From a virus, in IMG/VR virus record IMGVR_UViG_3300045999_004609, positions 1-20,740 of that record: a stretch of DNA of 20,740 nt, one strand, 5' to 3'. The position numbers were made by a program, and so were the translations under genes. Below the pieces are notes generated by a model. It ran no database searches, had not been told where the DNA came from, and worked only from the letters and a program-made list of their open reading frames with translations. Positions 6,572-15,063 of this stretch are shown here, piece by piece (the first letter of the stretch is position 1; each line of letters opens with the position of its first letter).

Positions 6572-8440
6572 ATGGCATTAAGCCCAATCGAAGACCGTTA
6601 TCTTTCGGCGCTGACCGAGCGGGAGTTCCCGACCTTCACGCCCGAGGAGTCGGCAATGGCCGCGCCCGAGGGTGTGGACGGCATGCAGCTGGCCGCTGGC
6701 CCCTCGCAGACGGTGTCTGACGCTGGCGGTGGCATGGGCGAGATCAAGCCAACACCACGCAACCCGGTGATGGGCGGCGTGGCTGACTTCGTGCGCGGTG
6801 TGCGTGACCTGGCCAACCAGTACGAGATCAAGAACTTCGTGCCCCTGCTGGGCGGCATGGGCGTGGGCGATCTGTTGCTTGGCAAGTCGCCAGAGGAACT
6901 CGAGGAGTGGGCCTACGGAAACGCGCCCATGACGATGCCGCCAAGCGGCACGGGTGGCTTTGTGCCGGTGATGAAGACTGGCCGCAAAGAGCAGCTGGCC
7001 GACACCCTGTTCTTGGGTGCTGACGTTTCTGGCTTGGGCAAGGGAGTTGGTGTGGCTGGCAAAGCACTTGCCAAGGAGACAGGCCAGCAGCTGAACCGCG
7101 CCATCCTTGACGGCACAGGCCCGCTGGCCAAGATCGTGCCGCAGTCGGCCAGGCCGCTGTTTGCTGTTGAGCCAAGCAAATTCAATCCGAAGGTCGAGCT
7201 GCCAAAAGCGGTGGACATTGTCGCTGCAGACCCGAACCTGAATGTTTACTTGCCGCAAGCACAGCGAGCGCCATCTGTTGCTCTGCGTTTGGCCAAGCCT
7301 GAGATTCAAGGCACCGGCGACAAGGGCACACTGACCGTTGGCGACATTGGCACAGTGCTTGAAAAGTCTCAGCTGGCCATGAACAAAGGCAAGCCACTTG
7401 ACCCGACAAAGCCCAAAGACTTGGTCAAAATGGTTGACTCTGCAACAGCAGAAGCTGAATATCAGATGTCTCAGCCAATCAGCGGAGCGACATGGTACGA
7501 GGACGACGTGGCCCAGGCATTCGCTTTGGGTTCCAAGATCGTGCCAGAGTTGGCCACAGATGAACCGTTGCGAGTGGTCACCACAGCGTTTGCTGCATCG
7601 ACAAGCTACAACAAGCGCGCCGGTGAGAACTGGTCGGTGGCGATGAGAATTGCTGAAGACTTGATGAAGACGGGCAAGGTTGCATCTCGCAACCCTGACA
7701 ACGGCAAACTGTGGGGCGGTACGACAGGCCCGATCATGGAGCAACAGCTCAAACTGCACCAGTACATGATCGACAGAATGGGCATGGATGGATATTCCGA
7801 ATGGCTGTTGACGCCTCACACCGTCAAAGAAATCAGCGATATGAAGGCCGCCTCTGGTTTGTACAAAACGCCAGGAATCCCCGGCAAAGCGACAGACATG
7901 AAAATGGGCTCGTTTATTTTGGGCGAGAAGGGCGGCGCGTTTTTCTTGAACTTGAACGGCATCAAGGAAACGACAGCAGACAAGTGGTTCACCCGAACCT
8001 ATAACCGCCACACTGGAACCCTGACATCAGGCCCAGTGAGCGAGCAAGGTTTGGTTGATGCCCCACGCAACGAAACCGAACGCTCGGTGATGAAAGTTTG
8101 GAACCGTTCGGTGGCCGAAAACATGGGCCTGGACGAGCAAGCAAACCAAGCTGTTTTGTGGTACTACGAACAGAGTCTGTATTACAATTTGGGCATCAAG
8201 TCAGCCAGATCGGAGAGTTTCTCAGATGGAGCCAAAAACCTACTCAATGCAAGAGGAATCCCCTTCACCGATGCCGACCTCGCTGGAGCTAGAGGCCGCA
8301 GCAATGCGGGTCAAGCTGCAGCAGAACCGCGAGGCACAGCAGAAGGAGGGAATCCAGTCGGCGTCGGAGAAGTTGCGCCAAATGCAGCGCCAGCCACAGT
8401 AACAGGGGGCCGCAGCGCTCCAAAAAAAGGAGCTAAGTAA
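6572..8440 (+). CDS. Virion-associated protein with a cargo-like C-terminal domain of unknown function
   Basis: The protein has 622 residues. GGGA lies seven bases before the ATG, and the start is two bases after the upstream stop codon. Residues 1-200 are Gly/Pro-rich and resemble a recurrent phage virion module, with RNPVMGGVADFVRGVRDL at 63-80, a glycine-rich PLLGGMGVGDLLLGKSPEEL at 91-110, and LDGTGPLAKIVPQSARP at 179-195. Residues about 302-553 form a separate compact domain. Its marked features are ISGATWYEDDVAQAF (303-317), a basic helical stretch with SYNKRAGENW (345-354), LNLNGIKETTADKWFTR (459-475) and QAVLWYYEQSLYYNLG (526-541). I have seen related segments in phage and mobile-element proteins but know no proven activity. 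Codon use in this half is visibly less C-ending than in its neighbours, suggesting exchange. The last 70 residues look unstructured and are overlapped by another ORF. It may be an injected effector. Confidence 0.75.
   Translation: MALSPIEDRYLSALTEREFPTFTPEESAMAAPEGVDGMQLAAGPSQTVSDAGGGMGEIKPTPRNPVMGGVADFVRGVRDLANQYEIKNFVPLLGGMGVGDLLLGKSPEELEEWAYGNAPMTMPPSGTGGFVPVMKTGRKEQLADTLFLGADVSGLGKGVGVAGKALAKETGQQLNRAILDGTGPLAKIVPQSARPLFAVEPSKFNPKVELPKAVDIVAADPNLNVYLPQAQRAPSVALRLAKPEIQGTGDKGTLTVGDIGTVLEKSQLAMNKGKPLDPTKPKDLVKMVDSATAEAEYQMSQPISGATWYEDDVAQAFALGSKIVPELATDEPLRVVTTAFAASTSYNKRAGENWSVAMRIAEDLMKTGKVASRNPDNGKLWGGTTGPIMEQQLKLHQYMIDRMGMDGYSEWLLTPHTVKEISDMKAASGLYKTPGIPGKATDMKMGSFILGEKGGAFFLNLNGIKETTADKWFTRTYNRHTGTLTSGPVSEQGLVDAPRNETERSVMKVWNRSVAENMGLDEQANQAVLWYYEQSLYYNLGIKSARSESFSDGAKNLLNARGIPFTDADLAGARGRSNAGQAAAEPRGTAEGGNPVGVGEVAPNAAPATVTGGRSAPKKGAK
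8226..8402 (+). CDS. Putative small overlapping gene, 58-residue charged helical protein
   Basis: An ATG at 8226 opens a 58-codon frame, +1 relative to the host gene, ending in TAA at 8400-8402. The product has an acidic/Pro-rich start and then a charged, Gln-rich helix (MRVKLQQNREAQQKEG), with coiled-coil character. Its codons are the phage-preferred ones (CAG, GAG, AAG, CTG, CGC). In the same DNA the frame of the 622-residue protein uses many AGA, CGA, GGA and GCA codons that are rare elsewhere in the window. GGAG at 8212-8215, ten bases upstream, can serve as a ribosome site. An internal ATG at 8247 is an alternative start. This suggests the small frame is the selected one here. Function is unknown. 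It could be a virion or scaffold-type accessory protein. Confidence 0.45.
   Translation: MEPKTYSMQEESPSPMPTSLELEAAAMRVKLQQNREAQQKEGIQSASEKLRQMQRQPQ
8427..8432 (+). promoter_or_regulatory. Strong ribosome binding site of the large ejection protein
   Basis: AAGGAG lies eight bases before the ATG at 8441, inside the last codons of the upstream gene. It fixes this ATG as a genuine initiation site even though the stop codon TAA directly precedes it in the same frame. Confidence 0.75.
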
Positions 8441-11287
8441 ATGGCCATCCAACCCCTCGACCAACGCCTGAACAGCCTGCTGCCTGCCGCGCCAGAGATG
8501 GCCGCGCCAACTGAGACGCAGCTGGAGCCGATGCCTGCGGAGGGCGTCACAGACACCACAGAGCCGATTACATCGGAGCCTGGCACGCCAAGCATGGAAG
8601 AGGGTGTGCAGGTTGCTGGGCCTATTGACGCCGCCCTGCGCAAGCTGGTGACCAAAGCGGCCACCAAGGCCGAGCGCAACTTGGTGCCTGACGCAGCCCG
8701 CGCCGTTGACGGCGAGCTGCCGACCCCCGTCAAAGAGGGCCGCTTCAAGATCATCCCCGAAGCTGACCAAACCCTGACAGACCAGGTCGGGGCCGCAGTC
8801 ACTCGCCGCCAGACCTTTGGCGTGACTCAGGGTAAACCCGGAGGCGTGCCCGACGAGCCGTTCAACTTGTCGCGCTACCAAACCGAAGACGCCGCCGCTG
8901 TTGTCGGTGGTGTGGCTGACGCGCTGAACATCAAGACTAAGGCTGTGACCTTTGACGAAATCAAGGCCAAGGCCGCAGAGAACGGCATCAGCGAGAACTT
9001 CCTGTCTCGCCTGGTGGGCAATGACGGCAAGATGATGGCCAACGCTGTCGAGACCTACAAGGCCCTTGAGGTGCTGGAGTCCAGCGCCAACGAACTCGAC
9101 AACCTGTTCAAGCTGGTCAACGGCGGCACGGCCACCGATGTGGACAAGCTCAAGCTGCGCCAGCAGATCGCCTTCCATGGCCTGATCCAGAAGGGCGTCA
9201 AGGGCATGCAGACCGAGACAGCCCGTGCGCTGGCCGTCTTCCGCATCCCCCGCGAGGGCAACGCTGCCGCCGTGCGCCAAGTGCTGGACGACTTCGGTGG
9301 TGACGCCGCGCTGCAGGACATGGCCAAGTCCTACCTGTCGCTCGAGACCCGCGCCGCCAAGAACGCCATGGTCGAAAAGTCCATGATGTCTGGCGTCAAG
9401 GACATCTGGTTCACCACCTACATCAACGGCCTGCTGTCCTCGCCTGTGTCGCACGCCAAGAACATTGTGGGCAACGCGACCTTCGGCCTGTACCAGATCC
9501 CCGAGCGCATGATCGCCTCGCTGTACAGCAACATGCTGCCGCCAGGCGTGCGTTCGTGGCGTGCCCTGGTGCCCGGCACCGAGGCCGAAAAGATCGGCTT
9601 TGACGAGGCCCTGACCATGACGCAGTCGCTGCGCAACGGCCTGACCGAAGGCCTGCAGCTCGCGGCGAAAGCCTGGAAGACCGACATGCCCAACGACCTG
9701 ATGAGCAAGGTCGAGATGCAGCGCGGTGGCCAGGAGAGCATGGGAGCCACGCTGCAGGCCATGACGGGCCAAGGCCAGGACACTTGGCTGGGCAAGGCCC
9801 TGGACTACTACGGCACCGCAGTGACCCTGCCGGGCCGCGCTCTGATGACCGAGGACGAGTTCTTCAAGGGCGTGCTGTACCGCATGGAACTGAACACCCA
9901 GATCACGCGCCGCGCCAAGACTGTCTACCGCGAGGGCATCGAGGCTGGCATGGACGAACCCGCTGCGCTGGCCAAGGCCGAGGCTGAGGCTGCAGACCTG
10001 TTCGCCAACCCGCCAGGTGATCTCGACCAGCAGGCGCTTCAGTTCGCACAGAAGGGCACCTTCACCAGCGAGCTGCCCCCTGCCCTGGCCAACCTGCAGA
10101 AGGTCTTCAACCACCCTGCCCTCAAGGTGGTGGTGCCGTTCTTCAAGACCCCAGCCAACATCGGCTTGAACGTGATCGAGCGCACCCCCTTTGCCCCGCT
10201 GTCATCGCAGTGGCGCGAGGAGATCGCCAAGGGCGGCGTCTACCGCGACATGGCCCTGGCCAAGGTCACGCTCGGCTCTGGCATCCTGGCGACCTTTGCC
10301 GCGGCCTCTGCCGAGGGTCGGATCACTGGCCGTGGCCCTGGCCGCAAGGCCGACCGCGAGGCGCTGATGCGTACCGGCTGGCAACCGTACAGCATCAAGG
10401 TGGGCGACAGCTGGTACTCATACACCGGCCTCGAGCCGATGTCTGCCTTGATGGCCATCGCAGCCGATTACTCAGAGTACGCCCAGCACGAACCCGATGC
10501 CGACAAGATCGAAGAGGTGTTCCTGGGCGCGACCTACGGCCTCTATGAGTACCTCAAGGAGCAGCCCTACCTGCAGGGCATCGCCGAGGTCTCGCGCCTG
10601 ATCGGCTCCAACCAGATGGGCGAAGTGGACGGCAAGAAGATCGTGGACGGCCTGACCAAGATGGCCGGTGGCTTCATCATTGGTGGCTCGCCTGCCGGGG
10701 CTTACAGCTCGCTGGTGGCCAGCATCGAGCGCTTGGGCAACCCCAACGCCAGCGACACCCGTGCAACGCCAGACCTGCCCATGGGCGTGCGTGGCTTTGT
10801 CGAGTCCTTCAACCGCTACAAGTCGCGCCTGCCCTACTTTAACGAGTCGCTGCCCACGCAGCTGAACCTGTGGGGCGACGAGGTCAAGCAGGGCCAAGGC
10901 AAGGTCTACGAGATGGTGCTGCCAACCCGTGTGACCCGCGACCAGTTCTCTGATGTTGACGACCTGCTGGTGCGCATGGGTTCGCCTGTCGGCATGCCCG
11001 AGAAAAAGATCAAGGGCATCGAGATGGACGCCGTGCAGTACAACCGCCTGCTGACCATCTACGGAAAGGAACTCAACGCCAAGGACGCGCTGCTGTCAGT
11101 GATGACCGGCCCAGGCTTTGACATGTTGAGCCTGGACGACCAGCAGAAAATGACCCAACGCATTCACTCTCAATACATGGAGCTGGCCCGCAATCAGCTG
11201 CTGGCTGAGTTCCCCGAGTTGGGCATGAAGATCGGCGACCTGGACGAGGCACGCAAGGCCCAGGGCCTCTATTACAAACCCGACTAA
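8441..11287 (+). CDS. Large internal virion/ejection-type protein
   Basis: This 948-residue protein fills the place of T7 gp16, the largest ejection protein, just before the tail fibre. The N-terminal 130 residues are Pro/Glu/Ala-rich and probably flexible. A motif around residues 325-345, with YINGLLSSPVSHAKNIVGN, recurs in large phage virion proteins. Around residues 560-640 there are weakly hydrophobic helical stretches (KVVVPFFKTPANIGLNVIE and LAKVTLGSGILATFAAASAE) that could insert in a membrane. The C-terminus is helical and charged. No lytic transglycosylase signature (the E-S-x-x-N type seen in T7 gp16) was found, so the murein-degrading function may be absent or placed elsewhere. Codon use is strongly C-ending, like the capsid gene. 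The exact homology is unverified. Confidence 0.7.
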   Translation: MAIQPLDQRLNSLLPAAPEMAAPTETQLEPMPAEGVTDTTEPITSEPGTPSMEEGVQVAGPIDAALRKLVTKAATKAERNLVPDAARAVDGELPTPVKEGRFKIIPEADQTLTDQVGAAVTRRQTFGVTQGKPGGVPDEPFNLSRYQTEDAAAVVGGVADALNIKTKAVTFDEIKAKAAENGISENFLSRLVGNDGKMMANAVETYKALEVLESSANELDNLFKLVNGGTATDVDKLKLRQQIAFHGLIQKGVKGMQTETARALAVFRIPREGNAAAVRQVLDDFGGDAALQDMAKSYLSLETRAAKNAMVEKSMMSGVKDIWFTTYINGLLSSPVSHAKNIVGNATFGLYQIPERMIASLYSNMLPPGVRSWRALVPGTEAEKIGFDEALTMTQSLRNGLTEGLQLAAKAWKTDMPNDLMSKVEMQRGGQESMGATLQAMTGQGQDTWLGKALDYYGTAVTLPGRALMTEDEFFKGVLYRMELNTQITRRAKTVYREGIEAGMDEPAALAKAEAEAADLFANPPGDLDQQALQFAQKGTFTSELPPALANLQKVFNHPALKVVVPFFKTPANIGLNVIERTPFAPLSSQWREEIAKGGVYRDMALAKVTLGSGILATFAAASAEGRITGRGPGRKADREALMRTGWQPYSIKVGDSWYSYTGLEPMSALMAIAADYSEYAQHEPDADKIEEVFLGATYGLYEYLKEQPYLQGIAEVSRLIGSNQMGEVDGKKIVDGLTKMAGGFIIGGSPAGAYSSLVASIERLGNPNASDTRATPDLPMGVRGFVESFNRYKSRLPYFNESLPTQLNLWGDEVKQGQGKVYEMVLPTRVTRDQFSDVDDLLVRMGSPVGMPEKKIKGIEMDAVQYNRLLTIYGKELNAKDALLSVMTGPGFDMLSLDDQQKMTQRIHSQYMELARNQLLAEFPELGMKIGDLDEARKAQGLYYKPD

Positions 11288-11320
11288 GTTCGTACAATAT
11301 CCAACAGCAAGGAATGAATC

Positions 11321-13942
11321 ATGGCTGATTACGCAATTTCCAACGTGCCCCGCAGGGTTGTTTATGCCGCCTCTGGTGTCGGCCCTTATGCGTTCACGTT
11401 TGAGATCCTGGTCAACACAGACGTGGCCGTCTACAAGGACGATGCGCTGCTGACGTTGACCACGGACTACACCGTGACCATTGCGGCCAACGGCACCGGC
11501 TCGATCACGCTGGTGGCCACGCCGACCGGCGCGACCCAGATCGCCATCGTCGGCTCGCGTGCCATTCAGCGCACCAGCGACTTCGTGACCGGCGGCGACT
11601 TCTTCGCCAACACCGTCAACGACGAGCTGGACAGCCTGACCATCTTTGCCCAGCAGAACGCCGAGGCTGCTGGTCGCGCCCTGCGTGCCCCGCAGACGGA
11701 CCCGACCAACATCGACATGACGCTGCCACGCGCAAGCGTGCGGGCCAACAAGACGCTGGCGTTTGACTCAAACGGTGACCCCACCACAGGCGAAGTGATC
11801 GGTGACAACCGTGGCAACTGGGCCTCTGGCACTGCGTACAACAAGCGCGACATCGTCAAGGACACCAGCAACGGCAACGTCTACTACGCCAACACCTCGC
11901 ACACATCGAGCGGCTCGCAGCCGATCTCGAGCAACGCTGACAGCGCCAAGTGGGACTTGCTGGTGGACAACGCCAGCGCTGGCGCATCGGCGACTGCTGC
12001 CGCCGCGAGCGCTACGGCTGCTGCTGGCTCGGCCTCTGCCGCCAGCACATCGGCCACGAACGCCGCCTCAAGCGCGTCTGCGGCCTCGACCTCTGCGTCC
12101 GGTGCCGCGACCTCTGCGACCAACGCTGCCTCGTCTGCGACCGCCGCCGCTGGCTCTGCTACAACCGCCAGCACGCAGGCAACCAATGCAAGCAACAGCG
12201 CAACCGCTGCGGCCACATCGGCAACGAACGCGAGCAACAGCGCCAGCGCGGCCAGCACATCGGCAAGCAATGCGTCCAGCTCTGCGTCTGCTGCCAGCAC
12301 AAGCGCAAGCAACGCCAGCACATCGGCCACCAACGCTGCGAACAGCGCGACCAGCGCCAGCTCTTCGGCTTCGACTGCGACGACCCAGGCGACCAACGCA
12401 GCCTCAAGCGCAACAGCTGCTGCAGGCAGCGCAACGGCTGCAGCTGGGTCTGCCACCACGGCAAGCACACAAGCCACCAACGCATCCAGCTCTGCGACCG
12501 CCGCTGCCGCATCGGCTGCTGCCGCTGCCGCATCGCTGGACAGCTTTGATGACCGCTACCTCGGCCCGAAGTCTTCTGACCCGACTGTCGACAATGACGG
12601 CAACGCGCTGGTGACTGGTGCGCTGTACTACAACACCACCTCGCAGACCATGAAGGTCTATGACGGCGCGACCTGGATCACAGCGACAGCCGCTGGCACC
12701 ACCGCGATGTCGCGCTACCGCTATGTGGCCACTGCTGGCCAGACCACATTCAGCGGCGCTGACGCCAGCAGCCTGACTCTGAGCTACACCAGCGGCAACA
12801 TCGTGGTGAACCGCAACGGCTCCACGCTGGACACCGCTGAGTACACCGCAAGCAACGGCACAAGCGTGGTGCTGGCTGTCGCTGCCGGTGTCGGTGATGT
12901 CATCGACATCGTGGCGTTCAAATCATTCACCGTGGCCGACACATACAGCATCGCTGGCGCTGATGCTCAGTTCTTGACCAAGGCCAACCCGTCTTACACC
13001 GGCACCCTCACAGGCGGCACAGGTGTCGTCAACTTAGGCTCTGGGCAGTTCTACAAGGATGCCAGCGGCAACGTGGGTATTGGGACTGCGTCACCATCGT
13101 ATAAGGTTGACGCTGTAACTGGCGCTTTAGGCACTACGGCGGGTAATCAGCAATCCATCTATCGCGGAACCACCAGCACCGGAAACACTGACGCTTACGA
13201 AGTTTTGTATGACCGCACAAGCAGCGCGTCTGGATGGACAGCTGCCGATCTTGTTATTCGTAGAAACGTAGATGGCTCTGCCGGTCAAAGTCAAATTCGT
13301 TTTGGCTCAGGAAACTTCACATCTTTTTGGACAAACAGCGCAGAACGCGCCCGTATCGACTCCAACGGTAACTTCAGAATCGGGACAACCGGGTACTCCG
13401 CATCAGACAACTCCCGGCTGTTTGTTTCAGGAACTGGCACAGGTCCTTGGGACAAACGAATTATTACTGTTGAGCATACCGGCGCAGATCAACCGGCTAT
13501 CGGGTTTCACGCCCCGTCAGCAATTTCAGCAGGGGTTTTTAAATACTATGGCCCAGGCGCAAGATTTGAGTGCAGATCAGGAGATGACACCACTTTTGTT
13601 TCAATCTCTGCCAGTGCGTTCAACGTATCTTCAGACTACCGCATCAAAACGGAAGTCACTGATTTCAGCAATGCACTGCAAAACGTCATTGCGCTGCGTC
13701 CTGTCAATTACAAGAAAGACGGAAGCAATGCGCGTGAATACGGCCTGATTGCGCATGAGGCAGCAGAGCATTTGCCTGACCTTGTGCGTGGTGAAAAAGA
13801 CGCAGTTCAAAGTGACGGAAACATGGAGCTTCAGACGATTGACTACATGGGCCTGACCGCTGTGCTGGTCAAAGCCATCCAAGAACAGCAAGCCATCATC
13901 ACCGCTTTGACCGCCCGAGTTGAAGCACTGGAAGGAAACTAA
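11321..13942 (+). CDS. Tail fibre with Ala/Ser/Thr shaft and S74 intramolecular chaperone domain
   Basis: The protein has 873 residues. AAGGA at 11309-11313, seven bases before the ATG, supports the start. Residues 1-150 resemble the T7 gp17 N-terminal head-binding domain (NVPRRVVYAASGVGPYAFTF, then a SRAIQRTSDF segment), which attaches the fibre to the tail. Residues about 217-405 are almost only Ala, Ser, Thr and Asn. A small domain with DSFDDRYLGPKSSDPTVDND and VTGALYYNTTSQTMKVYDGA follows, then beta-rich receptor-binding segments with a GIGTASPSYKV motif. Residues about 770-873 are a Peptidase_S74 chaperone, with SSDYRIK (Ser771-Asp772 at the expected self-cleavage point), ALRPVNYKKDG, YGLIAHEAAEHLPDLV and a final helix. 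This domain trimerises the fibre and then cuts itself off. The region after about 13050 is less GC-rich, as expected for an exchanged host-range domain. Confidence 0.9.
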   Translation: MADYAISNVPRRVVYAASGVGPYAFTFEILVNTDVAVYKDDALLTLTTDYTVTIAANGTGSITLVATPTGATQIAIVGSRAIQRTSDFVTGGDFFANTVNDELDSLTIFAQQNAEAAGRALRAPQTDPTNIDMTLPRASVRANKTLAFDSNGDPTTGEVIGDNRGNWASGTAYNKRDIVKDTSNGNVYYANTSHTSSGSQPISSNADSAKWDLLVDNASAGASATAAAASATAAAGSASAASTSATNAASSASAASTSASGAATSATNAASSATAAAGSATTASTQATNASNSATAAATSATNASNSASAASTSASNASSSASAASTSASNASTSATNAANSATSASSSASTATTQATNAASSATAAAGSATAAAGSATTASTQATNASSSATAAAASAAAAAASLDSFDDRYLGPKSSDPTVDNDGNALVTGALYYNTTSQTMKVYDGATWITATAAGTTAMSRYRYVATAGQTTFSGADASSLTLSYTSGNIVVNRNGSTLDTAEYTASNGTSVVLAVAAGVGDVIDIVAFKSFTVADTYSIAGADAQFLTKANPSYTGTLTGGTGVVNLGSGQFYKDASGNVGIGTASPSYKVDAVTGALGTTAGNQQSIYRGTTSTGNTDAYEVLYDRTSSASGWTAADLVIRRNVDGSAGQSQIRFGSGNFTSFWTNSAERARIDSNGNFRIGTTGYSASDNSRLFVSGTGTGPWDKRIITVEHTGADQPAIGFHAPSAISAGVFKYYGPGARFECRSGDDTTFVSISASAFNVSSDYRIKTEVTDFSNALQNVIALRPVNYKKDGSNAREYGLIAHEAAEHLPDLVRGEKDAVQSDGNMELQTIDYMGLTAVLVKAIQEQQAIITALTARVEALEGN
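11965..12540 (+). repeat. Degenerate Ala/Ser/Thr codon repeat in the tail fibre
   Basis: About 190 codons of nearly pure Ala, Ser, Thr and Asn with repeating blocks such as gccagcacatcggc (near 12042, 12249 and 12313). The periodic ATNAS/SASAAST pattern is typical of phage fibre shafts. Such DNA can change length by recombination and will assemble poorly. Confidence 0.85.
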
Positions 13943-13944
13943 TC

Positions 13945-15063
13945 ATGGGAAAAACTGCATCACTGGCCAGCCTGGGCAGCATCGCTGACACCTCGCTTGG
14001 CTTCCGCAACCGCATCATCAACGGTGACATGCGGATTGACCAGCGTAATGCTGGGGCGAGTGTGACGATTACTACTGGAGGGGGCTATATCTACCCAGTG
14101 GATCGCTTTGGCAACTTCAACAACTCTGGAACGAACTACACCGCCGAGCAGGTGGAGGACGCCCCCGCAGGCTTTTACCAGTCCACAAGACTCACGTTTG
14201 GTTCAGCCATATCCCTCACCACACAAAACGAAGCCACCTTCTTTCAAATTATTGAAGGTTTCAACGTGGCTGACTTGGGTTGGGGCGCGGCGGGAGCGCA
14301 GGCCATCACTGTAGGTATGTGGGTCAAAGCATCGTTCACAGGGACTTTTAGTATCGGCTTCTGCAATGACGGCGGAACGCGAGTTTATGCGACCACCTAC
14401 ACAATCTCTGCAGCCAACACTTGGGAGTACAAGACTTTCAATATTCCGGGGGACACATCTGGAACTTGGCTAAAGACAAACGGCGCTGGTTTGTTTGTCA
14501 GATGGAACATTGTCGCGGGTAGCAACTTTAACGTTGCGTCAAACAACGCATGGGCAACCCGCACAGGAGCGTACAACGCCGCTGACGGTATTTATGGCAC
14601 CAAAGCAATCGGCTCTGCTACGAGTATTTCCGCTGGGTCAACTTGGCAGATCACCGGCGTACAGCTTGAAGCTGGCAGCGTTGCTTCCCCGTTTGAGCGC
14701 AGGGACTACGGGCGTGAGCTGATGATGTGTCAGCGGTATCTGCCTGCTTTCTTGGGTGGCTCAAACGCATTCTTTGGATCGGCTTTAAATTCCACGCAAC
14801 AGTATGTTTCTGTGAATTTCCCGGTTCAGGTCCGTGCAGCTCCCACTGGATTAGTTGTTTCTTCAGCCAGTCACTTTACGGCTGGTGACTACATTAGTTC
14901 GGCTGGCCCGTGTACGTCACTTGTATTGAGTATTGCCGGTTTGAACAACGCATCCATTGTTGCAAACGTCACGTCCCCAACCACTCTGACACAAGCCAGA
15001 CCGGGGAACATGTCTGCAAACTCTGCGTCTGCAGTTCTTTATTTCACGGGATGTGAGTTATGA
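13945..15063 (+). CDS. Second tail fibre/receptor-binding-like protein
   Basis: This 372-residue protein starts two bases after the first fibre, and AAGGA at 13932-13936 gives a ribosome site. The N-terminus contains FRNRIINGDMRIDQRN (residues 20-35), a motif common at the start of phage fibre or sugar-binding modules. A beta-sandwich-like body follows, with LTTQNEATFFQIIEGF, GAQAITVGMWVKAS and TWEYKTFNIPGDTSG, in the style of carbohydrate-binding domains. Then comes WQITGVQLEAGSVASPFERR and a MMCQRYLPAF segment, a closing motif often seen in such fibre proteins. It probably binds a surface sugar or forms the fibre tip. GC content is lower than in the virion genes, consistent with exchange. 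No catalytic residues are evident, so a depolymerase role is not supported. Confidence 0.75.
   Translation: MGKTASLASLGSIADTSLGFRNRIINGDMRIDQRNAGASVTITTGGGYIYPVDRFGNFNNSGTNYTAEQVEDAPAGFYQSTRLTFGSAISLTTQNEATFFQIIEGFNVADLGWGAAGAQAITVGMWVKASFTGTFSIGFCNDGGTRVYATTYTISAANTWEYKTFNIPGDTSGTWLKTNGAGLFVRWNIVAGSNFNVASNNAWATRTGAYNAADGIYGTKAIGSATSISAGSTWQITGVQLEAGSVASPFERRDYGRELMMCQRYLPAFLGGSNAFFGSALNSTQQYVSVNFPVQVRAAPTGLVVSSASHFTAGDYISSAGPCTSLVLSIAGLNNASIVANVTSPTTLTQARPGNMSANSASAVLYFTGCEL

Noticed and set aside
6578-8011. 477-codon - strand open frame
   Set aside because: It is opposite a well supported + strand gene with proper start and spacing. The product is His/Arg/Cys-rich and unlike a real protein.
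8422-8428. Seven A residues as a -1 frameshift slippery site
   Set aside because: A -1 shift leads to a TAA two codons later, so there is no useful product. The A-run is better explained as part of the ribosome site region.
8240-10114. 624-codon - strand open frame
   Set aside because: It is the shadow of the large ejection protein. Its composition is that of reverse-complemented GC-rich codons, and it breaks the operon direction.
8441-11287. Lytic transglycosylase domain as in T7 gp16
   Set aside because: No catalytic Glu-Ser motif or the associated downstream motifs were seen in the N-terminal region, which is Pro/Glu-rich and looks disordered.
11293-11298. TACAAT before the tail fibre as a promoter
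   Set aside because: No convincing -35 element lies at 16-18 bp upstream. The gap between genes is only 33 bp and has a normal ribosome site.
11965-12540. Repeats as a CRISPR-like or tandem-repeat element
   Set aside because: The units are degenerate, vary in length, and code for an uninterrupted Ala/Ser/Thr fibre shaft. There are no unique spacers.
11802-12614. Other-frame open frames across the fibre repeat (both strands)
   Set aside because: Low-complexity Ala/Ser codons give long open frames in all phases. The products are Pro/Arg, Trp/Cys or Leu/Val runs.
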